In this document: positions 53,301 through 63,900 of the stretch, piece by piece
How the letters are laid out: every line of letters starts with the position of its first letter
Position numbering within the stretch: the first letter of the stretch is position 1
NCBI GenBank assembly: GCA_025617745.1
Contig: CM046853.1
Coordinates: 8,386,974 to 8,450,973 of the forward strand
Length of the DNA stretch: 64,000 nt
Direction of reading: 5' to 3'
Origin: Heliocidaris erythrogramma
Lineage: Eukaryota; Echinodermata; Echinoidea; Camarodonta; Echinometridae
The notes under the pieces: generated by a model
Databases searched by the model: none
Seen by the model: only the letters and a program-made list of their open reading frames with translations
Told to the model about the DNA's origin: nothing
Made by a program: the position numbers and the translations under genes

Positions 53301-55455
53301 AAAACATCATAAAATGAATGGTATTCCGTGATGACTGCAGGCTTTGAAAATAAATAAGACACAAAAATTAGTGCATAATCTACTGTCACTTCAAAGATAC
53401 ATTCCAAAATAGAAACTTAATACGGTTTCTTTATTTGTTTAATATAAAAAGAGTGAATCACTGGGATATCAGATTTTTTTCATCTATTTCCCATGATAAT
53501 CACCAGCTACATACGCATACCTCATAGGTGGCATGGCTGCATAGCTCAGTCTAACTGAGAACTTCAACTCCAGGCCAATAAGAATCTCCAAGTGTCCTTC
53601 CATTAAAATGACAAGCACTGCTTTCTCAACACTTGCTTCAAATGAGGATTTGCCTGATAAATGACAAGAAGAAAACAAATCAATAATAAAAAAAAGAAAT
53701 GATTTTATATCACACACGATAAATACCCAAATACTTTGGAAGGGCATTAAAAATATGATTTTTAAGTCATTACACGGCTTTAAAGTAGAACACTCAAGAA
53801 AATCACAAATATGGCAATTAATGTATCACTAGAAATTGGGAAGCTTACAGATGGCAATCGTATAAGTTTTATGTCAACTGCGTATATGATGATTATAAAA
53901 ACAACATAAATAAAAGCTCTTCTCAGCATGTGGAATATCCGAGGATTCGCCAGAAATATAGCGATGTTTTGATGTCGTCATACGAGGGATCGATCCTGCT
54001 TAAGCAGACGACGTCCTATAATGAATGAACGTAATTGCAATGCAATTATTTATCAAATTATAAAGAGTTTGGTACATTTAAACATGACCTTATTTCACAC
54101 CATTCTAAAATGGAAAGTGAACTGATTCTGATAACTAAAACCGTTTGATTGTAAATACACAGGAGAAGGGTCAATGATCAATGAAATAAACCCCATTTTC
54201 AAATTGAAAAGCCCTGCGAATAATAGCTGGATGGTATTCGTTCCCTCTTGAAACGCCGAACATGCCCTGGTGCAAGCAGCTGAAAATACAATGGCGTCTT
54301 ATTTTGTTTACAAGTGACTGATTCCATTATTTTTTTAACGCTGCATTTTTCATCAAAATAATACCATACACGAAGTTAAGAGTGAGGCAACAGACTAACA
54401 TTAAGACTGACGCTAGTCAAGTAAGAGAAATAAGTGAAGAGGAGATGACAAAACAGGCACTGAAAAATGTGTATAATGTTATGGGACATCGTCTGCTTAG
54501 ACAGGACTCGCCCCTCTTGTGTCGTCACACATCTCAGCAGCGTTCAAGGAGCTTTTCAGCTGCTATATCGGGGGCTGTATTTTACCGTTTTATAATTGAT
54601 AATAATCATTAATTCAAATGTTTCCAAGCTTTAAATTTGGATAACCTTGTTTAATTTATGCCATCTATGCAATAATAAGTATTAAGCCAATATTTAAAAT
54701 CATTAGTGTTCTACTTTAAGAAAATAGACTTTCAAAAAGACTTCAAAAAACTTACACAATGTTCATCCAAAGTTCAGTTCATCGGCTGGTTTATCTTACC
54801 CCTTCATAGTCTAATCTTAGCCTACTCCTCTACTCTACTTTAATCAGTGATACGAAGGGCATGTTTTTTAAATCATTATCAAACACCTAAAATTCCGTTT
54901 CCACTTACACTCTGACAGGTCACAGGTCAAAATGGAAAATGTGGCTCACTATCCCCTAATATTACCTTCAGCATCTACAGGAACAGTCATGCCTAGTGTT
55001 TGGATGGCTAGAGCAAAGCTGGTAGAAGTTGAGTGTTTTTTCCTCACTGAAGCTTCACTGTGTACATCATAAGCCACTATGTTCCCTTTGTTATAGTCAT
55101 ACACCACATCATCTGAATAACGGGATAAAAATATATATTTTGTCATACTTTGTTTTATTTACATATTTCCATATTGGATTAAAGGAGGATAAAGTTATAT
55201 TAAAGCTGATTATCTAGTTATTTTTCTTTTCATTACAAGCAGCTCATATTTGACTTCTAAAAGAAAGAGCAAAATATTGGACAGATCAAACCAATCAGAG
55301 GTCACAAATGTGGATCCAACAACCTTGCCCTCTTCACCACTAAAGATTAGAAACTATGATATAAAATGGTTCAATAGTTTTAATAATTTCTTTCTTTTTT
55401 TAGGTAAATCTCCTTATCTTTACAAAATAAGGATTTTACTTTATATTTGTTCTAT

Positions 55456-55488
<33 letters not shown>

Positions 55489-56208
55489 TTTCTTTTTGCT
55501 CTCTCATTCTTAAGGAATAAGGTTTTATGTACCAGTAAAACAAAGTGTGAGCATTCCAGTGAAAAAGTGTTGAGGCATTACAATCTCATCACAATCCTTT
55601 GAAATGACTTTCTTGGGTTCAAGCTGTGCCCGGCCATCAAACAGTCTCTTCCCTCTGAACATCCGCCATCTTGCAAAGACATCTTTCCACTCTATTCCAC
55701 TCCGGCATTGAGGCTCCAGAGGATGGTTACAAATCTGCAGCAGAGTATACTTAGGAATCTCCTCCTTGCATCGTCTGAACCACATGTCAGAACTGTGAAA
55801 ATGAAAAGAAAAAAACATTCCAGATTGAGTCATTAATGATGCAGTGTTTTTAGATTTGATATTATTTATTCTAGTTATATAAGATGAGATATATTTGTTT
55901 CCTGGGTTTTTTATGTGGCGTGTTGGAACTCATATGCAGGCAATAATCTGCTGCAGGTGATTCTTTTCCCAATAATAAAGAAAACATAGGCGTAACAGAC
56001 TCCAAGTCCACTGTTACTTTTCTAAATTATCAGATAAGCCTTTTTCCCACCTCTTAGTTAGTGCTAATAGGATTTCATTCCATTTTCTGCACACTGCCTG
56101 GGCTCTCCCTATGGTGGTTCCAGAGAAGTGACAGAATATTGTTTCCAGTAATTCATCAGGGAAAGGTGGCATGGCCTCATACTCTGCTTCTACAACCAAG
56201 GACGCCAC
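50392..56208 (-). CDS. F-box protein with propeller-like C-terminal part (7 exons, 5' end uncertain)
   Basis: Minus-strand exons are 56051-56208, 55533-55792, 54966-55112, 53521-53653, 52723-52897, 52094-52247 and 50392-51131, all GT-AG with matching phases. From ATG 56172-56170 the product is 576 aa. The first listed exon starts at an acceptor (TGTAG before 56208), so an upstream exon may add residues. An F-box lies at about residues 3-41: PFPDELLETIFCHF, then AQAVCRKWNEILLALTKSS. DMWFRRCKEEIPKY follows, as after many F-boxes. VVYDYNKGNIVAYDV (130-144) and LIMWDIAVGEEYRSL (288-302) look like WD-type blades, so it may be an SCF substrate receptor with a divergent propeller. The last exon encodes an acidic, Ser-rich linker (DTSSDSSDYDWSENEN). 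I cannot name the orthologue. Confidence 0.85.
51401..51477. mobile_element. Minimal palindromic element (GAGAGCCAGAAGG ends)
   Basis: CGTGTGTTGAGAGCCAGAAG pairs with CTTCTGGCTCTCAACACACG across a short centre. Its arms match the termini of the 0.6 kb element at 63256-63864, so it looks like two ends joined with almost no interior. Confidence 0.82.
51670..52030. repeat. Partial exon copies in an intron of the F-box gene
   Basis: The stretch 51727-51782 resembles the 3' part of the exon at 52094-52247 in the same orientation; the minus strand reads ISWVGSMVAVTD against MSWVGSMVAVTD in the exon. Shorter fragments with CTGGGACATCAAGATC and its inverse occur at 51856-52010. These look like decayed local copies, not functional exons: their frames lack matching splice sites. 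Confidence 0.55.
52311..52485. mobile_element. Small MITE, about 175 bp
   Basis: TGGGGTGTTGCAAGAAAGTT and the inverted AACTTTCTTGCAACACCCCA bound the element, and GCGATTGATTGCAA extends the arms. Located in the intron between the fifth and sixth exons of the F-box gene. Confidence 0.88.
53780..54719 (+). mobile_element. Family C element (940 bp), complete copy
   Basis: The ends are TTAAAGTAGAACACT and the inverted AGTGTTCTACTTTAA, so TTAA flanks 11 bp or longer inverted repeats. The interior has no intact gene; a 76-codon frame near 54382 is not recognised. It lies in the intron between exons 3 and 4 of the F-box gene. The copy at 43525-44425 is inverted. Confidence 0.85.
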
Positions 56209-57688
56209 CTACACAAGAAGGAACGATAAGTGTATGTATCAGAATTCACATCTCTTCCATTCAATTCATGTCAGTCTATATGATATCAGGCATTGTTTAT
56301 CATGTAGATCTATGTGTATTGCATTTTTATTGTTTTACTTTATCTTGTTTGAGGATAAATACTCTCGAGTCTATGTCTGGATCCACTGAGAGAGACAATG
56401 TAAACTCCTCTAATATAATCAGACATCTTTATTCAGTATAACATTTTTTTTTAAATAAAAATTTTGGGGGTAGACCTGTCCTTTCTATCAGTACTTTTAT
56501 TATCAGTCACATAACCAAGAAAAGGCGTTATCGTGAAATAGCCCGCCCCCCCTTTTCTTTTTATAGAATTGACCAGTTTGTTTGGCCTATCTCACTTGGG
56601 GGTACTTGTTTTTCCAAAGGTTCAAAATTCTGAAGGTTTGTAAAATTTTCCAAAACACAACCTTGTAAATTATACTTATAGTTATAGTCCATATACTGTA
56701 AATACACAAAATATATTTTCTGATATTTGCCTTTAGGCCTACACGGCCAGGCCTAACTATTAGGCCTAACAGTTACACGGCCACTTGTCTTAATAAAAGT
56801 GATGTTTGTTTAAATTAGTTCATATAAAATAATACATGTGTACTTAGTTTATACCTCTTTATGGTGTAGATCATGGCTTGATGATGACATGATCGATGAA
56901 TGTTGCTTAATATTAAAGATCTTGAATAAAACTTTAAAAGGAATCTTTGACTTTGTTGATATTGAGGCTGGCTCTCCCTACCCAAAGGCGCTGGCTTGTT
57001 ATTGCTATATAGTCTTCGCCTCATCTTAATGTTTATCTTATGAAAAGTGAATCAGAAGCTGAAAGGGATTAAGCCCACAATTATATAAACTTCAATTTTT
57101 ATATTATTTTGAACTTAAATGAAATTAATTTGAACAGTTCCACATAGATTTAAATGGGTATTTTGTAATGAAAACATCCATTGTTATTACCGAACGAATC
57201 ACGCAAGACTAATATTTCCCTGCGGTTCATCATTATGGGAAACATGATCATGCGCGCGCGATTATTGCATTGACATTGCGTGCACCGTACCCAATAACCC
57301 CGGCCATGCCAGGCCAGCCGCCATATGCGTATGCGATATGCATGCAGTATAGTACGTGCCTTGTACTGTAGTATCATGTTTGATGGAGATGCTGCGGAGA
57401 TGCTGCTGAGCTAACCAACTGCAGTGCAGGACATGCAGGAGGTAAAATTGAAATTAGGTCGCACTTGTTAATACCAAAAATAATGAATAGCAATATCTCA
57501 CGTCAGAATATAGCATGATGCCATGATATAGAGTGAAATTTTATGAATGTGTTTGTGATGACTTATCCCCTTATTCTACTTTGTATTTCAAAACATGACT
57601 TTGTCAATGAACCATTTGCATGAACACTGACAATGACTGATGTCATACCTAGCCTAGGTACTTAGTATTGATTGCTATCAATCATGAT
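56209..57688. other. Upstream of the F-box gene; no firm exon
   Basis: The missing 5' end of the F-box gene may lie here. A minus-strand frame from ATG 57024 (MRRRLYSNN) is possible but has no clear donor that joins the exon at 56208. A GC-richer patch with GCGCGCGA is near 57250. Confidence 0.35.
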
Positions 57689-57783
57689 TTGTGTTCGTTT
57701 CGTGTTTTGTTTTATTAGAATTGCACAGTTACGCGTGTGCGCAGACATGGGCACTGCGCAGACCTGGGCACTCTAGCCATACA
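57689..57783. repeat. Outer left arm of a 3.4 kb palindromic complex
   Basis: GCGCAGACATGGGCACTG and TTTTGTTTTATTAGAATT in this arm recur in inverse order and orientation at 60964-61058. Together they enclose the three hairpin-bounded units and the TA-flanked element at 60015. Confidence 0.8.
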
Positions 57784-57854
57784 ACTTGGGTTTAGGCCTA
57801 GATTTGGTTATTCACTTATTGTTTGACCCTAACTTAAAAGTTATCTAGCATGTC

Positions 57855-58582
57855 TAGGCCTTACTGCGGCAGCCCGAACACGTAGTGTTCGGGCTGCGCT
57901 TCGCAGTCCTTTGATCGCATGGATGTCACATAATTACAAGGTCGTTTGTCAAAATGATAGCCATGAAACATGAAATCAGTTGATTTTAGGCTATTTTAGG
58001 TACTTACAATACTTTACGATTGACTGTCGTCTTTCTTTTCAATGAGGATGATACAAAAAAGGCATATTTATCTCCGAGAGCCTGTAGTAAAAACTTCCGA
58101 AGGTCGGTGTTTTGCTTGCAATGCGCATGCGTCAGCAGCTCCAATTATAATACAGACAAGAAGGGAGGATTATGAATATTCATTAGACGAGCTTGAGCGA
58201 GAGCGCTAGATCTATACGCTAGCGATCGGCGGATTACAGTGGATATATGAATATTCATTATTCCATTGATGAAAACTATGCCGTCATTGTAATAAACATT
58301 CATAGGCGCATGCGCAAGTGCCTATTTTCAATTTGGCTTTAACAACATGGCGAATGGGACTGGGTTTCGAAAATTGAGAGTAAAAAGTGACATTCATCGA
58401 TTCTACACATTTTTTAGGAAAAGCTGATTTGCGTAAACTCTGTTTAGGTAAGTGGCATCGTATATATGATACTTTAATTACAAAATAATAATTACATGGC
58501 CATTTTTTAAATGGTCATTTGAACATTGGTAGATTGTGAGACCCACCGAATCGTACTGGTTTCACTCAGGACGCTGCCACGA
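57855..58582 (-). mobile_element. Hairpin-bounded unit, copy a (inverted)
   Basis: A unit of about 0.7 kb, read on the minus strand from hairpin beta (centre near 58582) to hairpin alpha (57869-57897, GCAGCCCGAACAC paired with its inverse). It contains the palindrome GCGCATGCGC (58306-58315) and repeated ATGAATATTCAT. The sequence is very similar to copies b and c. No coding frame. Confidence 0.85.
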
Positions 58583-59287
58583 AGTGGCAGCGTCCTGAGT
58601 GAAACCAGTACGATTCGGTGGGTCTCACAATTTACCAATGTTCAAATAAACATTGAAAATATGGCATTATATGTTATTTTTTTAAATTAAAGTATCATAT
58701 ATACGATGCCACTAACCTAAACAGACCTTCCGCAAATCAGCTTTTCCTAAAAAATGTGTAGAATCGATGAATGTCACTTTTTACTCTCAATTTTCGAAAT
58801 CAGTCCCATTCGCCATGTTGTTGAAGCAGAAACGAAAATAGGCACTTGCGCATGCGCCTATGAATATTTATTACAATGACGCCATAGTTTTCGTCACAGG
58901 AATAATGAATATTCATATATCCACCGTGATCCGCCGATCTCTCGAGCCCACTCGTCTAATGAATATTCATAACCTCCCTTCTTGTCTGTGTATTATCGTG
59001 GAGCTGCTGACGCATGCGCATTGCAAGCAAAACACCGACCTACGGAAATTTTTAGTACAGGTTCTTGGAGATAAATATGCCTTTTTTGTATCATCCTCAT
59101 TGAAAAGAAAGACGACAGTCAATCGTTAAGTTTTGTAAGTACCTAAAGTAGCCTAAAATCAATTAATGTCATGTTTCATGGTTTTCATTTTGACAAACGA
59201 CCTTGTAATTAAGAGAGATCCAAGCAATCGAAGGACTGCTGATCGCAGCCCGAACACTACGTGTTCGGGCTGCCGCAGTAAGTCTAG
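58583..59287 (+). mobile_element. Hairpin-bounded unit, copy b
   Basis: It starts at the shared hairpin beta (58569-58595, GGACGCTGCCAC with its inverse around GAA), head-to-head with copy a. It ends with hairpin alpha (59245-59273), ten bases, then CTAG (59284-59287). Stem, short spacer and CTRR-type end resemble a Helitron 3' terminus, and the start after the beta stem reads TCCTGAGTG. A Helitron/Helentron-type non-autonomous element is therefore possible, but the inserted target is not clear. Confidence 0.7.
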
Positions 59288-59298
59288 GCCTAGCCCCG

Positions 59299-60009
59299 GG
59301 ACGCTGCCACGAAGTGGCAGCGTCCTGAGTGAAACCAGTACGATTCGGTGGGTCTCACAATCTACCAATGTTCAAATGACCATTTAAAAAATGGCCATGT
59401 AATTATTATTTTTTAATTAAAGTATCATATATACGATGCCACTTACCTAAACAGACTTTACGCAAATCAGCTTTTCCTAAAAAATGTGTAGAATCGATGA
59501 ATGTCACTTTTTACTCTCAATTTTCGAAACCAGTCCCATTCGCCATGTTGTTAAAGCCAAATTGAAAATAGGCACTTGCGCATGCGCCTATGAATGTTTA
59601 TTACAATGACGGCATAGTTTTCGTCAATGGAATAATGAATATTCATATACCCACTGTAATCCGCCGATCGCTAGCGTATAGATCTAGCGCTCTCGCTCAA
59701 GCTCGTCTTAATGAATATTCATAATCCTCCCTTCTTGTCTGTATTATAATTGGAGCTGCTGACGCATGCGCATTGCAAGCAAAACACCGACCTTCGGAAG
59801 TTTTTACTACAGGCTCTTGGAGATAAATATGCCTTTTTTGTATCATCCTCATTGAAAAGAAAGACGACAGTCAATCGTAAAGTATTGTAAGTACCTAAAA
59901 TAGCCTAAAATCAACTGATTTCATGTTTCATGGCTATCATTTTGACAAACGACCTTGTAATTATGTGACATCCATGCGATCAAAGGACTGCGAAGCGCAG
60001 TAAGTCTAG
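59299..60009 (+). mobile_element. Hairpin-bounded unit, copy c
   Basis: In tandem with copy b. It begins with a full hairpin beta (59299-59325) and ends in the short stem CTGCGAAGCGCAG (59988-60000), then TAAGT and CTAG. Hairpin alpha is absent: relative to copies a and b, the alpha segment is a clean insertion or deletion at GCAG. Confidence 0.82.
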
Positions 60010-60014
60010 GCCTA

Positions 60015-60956
60015 GGGTCGCGCGCCCGGTATTCGGTCATATTCCAGAATTCGGTCACGCAGCTCTTTGAACAGCTGTGAAGAACTCATGAATAATTTTT
60101 GAGGCTCGAAACCTGTACATAACAGACACATGAACAAGGTACCTCTAATGTTGAAAGCAATTCAGGTCGGACGCCCTGGAAAAGATCTCCAAATACCCTC
60201 GAAACTGGTCAGTGTTACCCAAGTTTCCGCACTTCCGGGTTCCGTTAGCGCGTGAGTTAACACGCATAGCCATATGTAGACGCCTATGGTGAAATAACTA
60301 TGTGTGCAGGTGCAATGAATTTAGTATGTGTGTGAAGAGGAGCTTCCGGGTCTTCCATCTATCGCAGCGAATTTGCAAATGGCGATCTCAGCGATGAGCA
60401 AGAGAATATATACCTCACCCCTGCCAGTGAGATGGCGCTCTTCCAGTATTCGGTCAGGCGACATTGAGTGCCTTGCGCCAACGCGCTTTGTGTGCAACTT
60501 GTCGCTTTGCGCTTCGCCGGCGCGCTTTGCGCTTTGCTGACGCGCTTTGCTCTTTTTAGAAATACATTTTGTGCATTATTTCTGACCCTAGAGCTTCGAT
60601 TTGTGGATTTTAATGGATAAAAATTCTCATACATTTAAGTATGAATATATAGAAGCCACAGAAAATGCCTAAAAATGCAGAAATGTGACAAAAATGGTTA
60701 TATAACTCTCCCGAGATGCAGCGCACTATCGCGTGACCGAATTGTGGGCGGCGCCGACCGAATACTGGGCGGAAAACTTCTCCTTCTTCTGTCGGCGATA
60801 TTTTTTGGGGTAAGTTTCCATGTTTTAAATTATTTTGATAATTATTTAAAGGACAATTTTGCGGTTCTTTTGATGGTAGATTGTCAATTTAAAGAGATAG
60901 GTATTCATATCAGCGGCGATTTCTTTTTAAGTGACCGAATACCGGCGCGCGCACCC
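60015..60956. mobile_element. TA-flanked 0.94 kb element with ATTCGGTCA repeats
   Basis: The ends are GGGTCGCGCGCCCGGTATTC and the inverse of GAATACCGGCGCGCGCACCC, flanked by TA on both sides. The nonamer ATTCGGTCA or its inverse, sometimes with one change, occurs six times, mostly near the ends, like transposase-binding sites. GCGCTTTG-type repeats lie near 60480-60550. No transposase gene. Confidence 0.75.
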
Positions 60957-60963
60957 TACTTGA

Positions 60964-61058
60964 AGTATGGCTTGAGTGCCCAAGTCTGTGCAGTGCCCAT
61001 GTCTGCGCACACGCGTAACTGCGCGATTCTAATAAAACAAAACACGCAACGAACACAA
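60964..61058. repeat. Outer right arm of the palindromic complex
   Basis: Inverse partner of 57689-57783, with about 90 bp of strong complementarity including CAGTGCCCATGTCTGCGC. Confidence 0.8.
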
Positions 61059-61700
61059 ACTTTTCATCTTTATCATAGCGATATTCATGCAAAAACGAGT
61101 CATAATAATGAAAAAAGGTCTTATTTCAAACCTTTTATTCACAAGCCTCAAAATGTTGTCTTTCACGTCAAAACTCCCGAACTGCGTGTAAAATGAATGA
61201 GTGCACAGACATGAGGCACCATTGTTTTTGCAATGTTGAAATGACACGGCCACCGTTTCTTGTGAAAATGGCATTGTTCTTGCTCTAATTTTGATGAGAT
61301 TTTTTGCAGACTTACTCTTTAGAATATCAGGAATAATATAAAATTAAGATTTAGAGGAATATTGAAGAAATTCTTGTTCATTTTCTGGTCAAAACCTTAG
61401 GTGCGCAGACATGGGGCTCCCCATCATACTTGATTTAATATTTAGAGATCGATGGTTCAACCTTTGAAATGAAAATGCATTCCTGCAAGTCAAGAGTCCC
61501 AAAAGGACCCTTTTCTCCCTGTTGTGCAGTAACATTGCATGCATGAGTACAAATCAAATAAAGTATTGTGAATCCCAAATAAAATGGAAGCATTGCTGAT
61601 TTGATATTACGCATCATTTGTTTATATAACAAGTCGTACTTAGTCAAACCCCTTTCAACAACTTTGAAACCCAAATGACAAAGTGGAGTCACTGAAACTA

Positions 61701-62515
61701 CACTAAAGGAAAAAAGAAACTTATAAAAGTTCAAGAGATCACCAAATTAAATTCTCTGCATGGAAATGTACCAAATTTGGATATAATGTTGATTCAATGC
61801 ATGGCTTTAAATGACAGTCAATAACAAAAAGTTTTCTTCAATGCCACAAAAGAAATGTGCACTGAAGCAAAGGACTCTCTAATCCCCAAGTCACAAAGAC
61901 AAACTGCAGCCTTGTACACCATATGCATGTCAATGAATGAAACAAAAGAATTTCAAAAGGGATTTGCAAGTTCATATCCAAACAGATTAATAGCCAGTAT
62001 GTCCACCTCTAGCTTGCTGGCAAGCTGTACACCGTCTTCGCATGCTTCCGATCAGATTCGCGATGGTAGCCTGGGGAACATTGTTCCATTCCTCTTGCAG
62101 TGCTGCAATGAGCGTCTCCCTATTGATGGGTTGATTGTCACGCCTTGACACACGTCGACCAAGCTCTTCCCAGAGATGTTCAATTGGGGAAAGGTCTGGT
62201 GAACGGGCGAACCATGGCAGAACATCAATATCCTCTTGCTCGAGGGGTGCAAATCCCTTTTGAAATTCTTTTGTTTCATTCATTGACATGCATATGGTGT
62301 ACAAGACTGCAGTTTATCTTTGTGACTTTGGGATTAGAAAGTCCTTTGTTTCAGTGCACATTTCTTTTGTGGCATTGAAGAAAACTTTTTGTTATTGACT
62401 GTCATTTAAAGCCATGCATTGAATCAACATTATATCCAAATTTGGTACATTTCCATGCAGAGAATTTAATTTGGTGATCTCTTGAACTTTTATAAGTTTC
62501 TTTTTTCCTTTAGTG
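61701..62515 (-). mobile_element. Tc1/mariner-type element with about 270 bp inverted repeats, internally deleted
   Basis: TA-flanked, with ends CACTAAAGGAAAAAAGAAAC and its exact inverse. The arms extend about 270 bp each and are nearly identical. The remaining centre of about 270 bp encodes only the C-terminal end of a transposase on the minus strand, so the copy is non-autonomous. Confidence 0.9.
61987..62253 (-). pseudogene. Tc1-like transposase, C-terminal fragment
   Basis: The minus strand encodes LPWFARSPDLSPIEHLWEEL, the conserved block containing the last acidic residue of the DDE/DDD triad (the E of PIEHLW). It continues with NNVPQATIANLIGSMRRR to a stop at 61987. The first two catalytic Asp residues and the DNA-binding domain are missing. 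The upstream frame runs into the inverted repeat. Confidence 0.88.
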
Positions 62516-62940
62516 TATAAGACAAGTCACTTTATCTTACTGATTGCACTTTACTTCAAACATTCTTGAAGAATTTTGTAATGCAAATGGTACTAAAGAG
62601 GTGAAGTTAACAGATCATTTCTCTATCTACTGACAATGAAATCTATTTTAAAACTTGTCCATGAACCACTGACTTTTGTCAACTAACGACCACTTAATAT
62701 GTACCTCATAACATATCAAGACATATTTATTTTACTTAACTGCCAAATAACCTGATTACTTGGTATTTGGTTGGGAGTGCCATGTTCAATGAACTTTTGA
62801 TCAGTTTGATGGCTTTTCTACAGTGCTAATGATGAATTACATAAAAAGTATATTTTTGCAGCTGCCAAAATTAGTTATATCCCCTCGTTTTCTTTTCTAA
62901 TAATATAGGTCAGATCTTGATGCAGTAATGATCAAAACTG
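62516..62940. other. Upstream of the GTF3C1-like exon
   Basis: AT-rich. A possible acceptor, ATAATATAG, at about 62908 suggests that the first coding exon is preceded by a non-coding 5' exon not identified here. Confidence 0.4.
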
Positions 62941-63013
62941 ATGAGTCATCTTGTGGAAATGGACAACTTGGAAGATATTGTTTTAGATGAAATAGCGCTT
63001 GAAGGTTTGAGTG
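62941..63013 (+). CDS. GTF3C1: GTF3C1-like TFIIIC large subunit, first coding exon (3' partial)
   Basis: From ATG 62941, or more probably ATG 62959, the exon encodes MDNLEDIVLDEIALEGLSG up to a donor, GTAAGTG, after 63013. Human GTF3C1 begins MDALESLLDEVALEGLDG, as I recall it, which aligns residue by residue and supports the second ATG. An in-frame TGA at 62929-62931 precedes the first ATG. GTF3C1 (TFIIIC220) binds the B box of tRNA-type pol III promoters in the nucleus. The exon ends in phase 1 and the next exon lies beyond the window. The peptide is short, so this rests on one strong N-terminal match. Confidence 0.72.
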
Positions 63014-63255
63014 GTAAGTGTTATGCATACAATATCGACCTCTAACCTCTTTTGTTTCTTTATTATTTTACAAATAATGATAATCTGATGAATGTCATAT
63101 TTTTTTCTGAACTGTATTTTTAAAGAGATCTTAGTGACCTGTACTGTATATTTATTCTTGGATTTGTTCTTGTACACTTCAACTTTTTTTTGGTTCCATT
63201 TGTTTGTCATTGCTTGTTGTCATGTGCATTACTATAAAATATTTTATATTTATTT

Positions 63256-63864
63256 ATCGTCTGTTATGAGCCTGAGGGGTGCTAACTCTGTGTTAAAAAA
63301 TATGCTGTTAATACATGGTTGGGAGTGCGTTGGTGCGATCTGGCAAGTGGCAACACAAAGGTTTTTATCGTGGTGTACTATACGCACGAGGCGGAAGCTG
63401 AGTGTGTTTGACACCACGATAAAAACCTGCGTGTTGCCAGATCGCACTAACGCACAAACCATGTATTAATAGTTTTATAAAACGGGTCGGCAATATGATT
63501 ATGAAGTCTATAAAAATGGTTACGAACCCCATAGAAAGAGTCGCACAGTCATGGAGGCTGCCATTTACTTTCCTGGATGACATCACAGAAGCGCAGCCAA
63601 CAAAGTCATGCGCGTTTCAGTTCGTGTATGTAATCCCTGCGCTAAAATGACAAACTACATGATTTCATTGCAGTTTAAGTTTGCAGCACCAGAGGTACAT
63701 ATGTACACGTACGCGCAGCTCAGCCGTGCTTTAGAGCCTTTTTGCCGTGCGTTATTACTTTTTTTTTTTGCATGGTCACATGGTGTTATTTGACCAATCA
63801 GGATGGCTACATTCTTGAACCCGTTGTATAATATGAGTTAATGCCCTTCTGGCTCTCAGCCGAT
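63256..63864. mobile_element. 0.6 kb relative of the palindrome at 51.4 kb, with nested hairpin
   Basis: The left end ATCGTCTGTTATGAGCCTG and GGGGTGCTAACTCTGTGTTA match the left arm of the short element at 51401. The right end GAGTTAATGCCCTTCTGGCT and CTCAGCCGAT match its right arm. The interior holds a hairpin of about 160 bp (63309-63470) and unrelated sequence. Located in intron 1 of the GTF3C1-like gene. Confidence 0.7.
63309..63470. repeat. Hairpin-forming MITE, about 160 bp
   Basis: TAATACATGGTTGGGAGTGC pairs with the inverse ending AACCATGTATTA. GATCTGGCAAGTGGCAACAC and TTTTTATCGTGGTGT also pair with their inverses on the right. Confidence 0.88.
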
Positions 63865-63900
63865 GTTTTATGTATGTTCTTAAGTTGTCTGTAGATGTTA

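Noticed and set aside
57150..57377. Minus-strand frame as first exon of the F-box gene
   Set aside because: No donor joins it in frame to the acceptor at 56208, and the codons are biased toward Arg and Met as in random sequence.
60675..61196. 173-codon frame over the right part of the palindromic complex
   Set aside because: It crosses an element terminus and the outer inverted arm, and no motif is present.
63092..63586. Open frames of up to 125 codons on both strands
   Set aside because: They run through the nested hairpin at 63309-63470 and have no protein motif.
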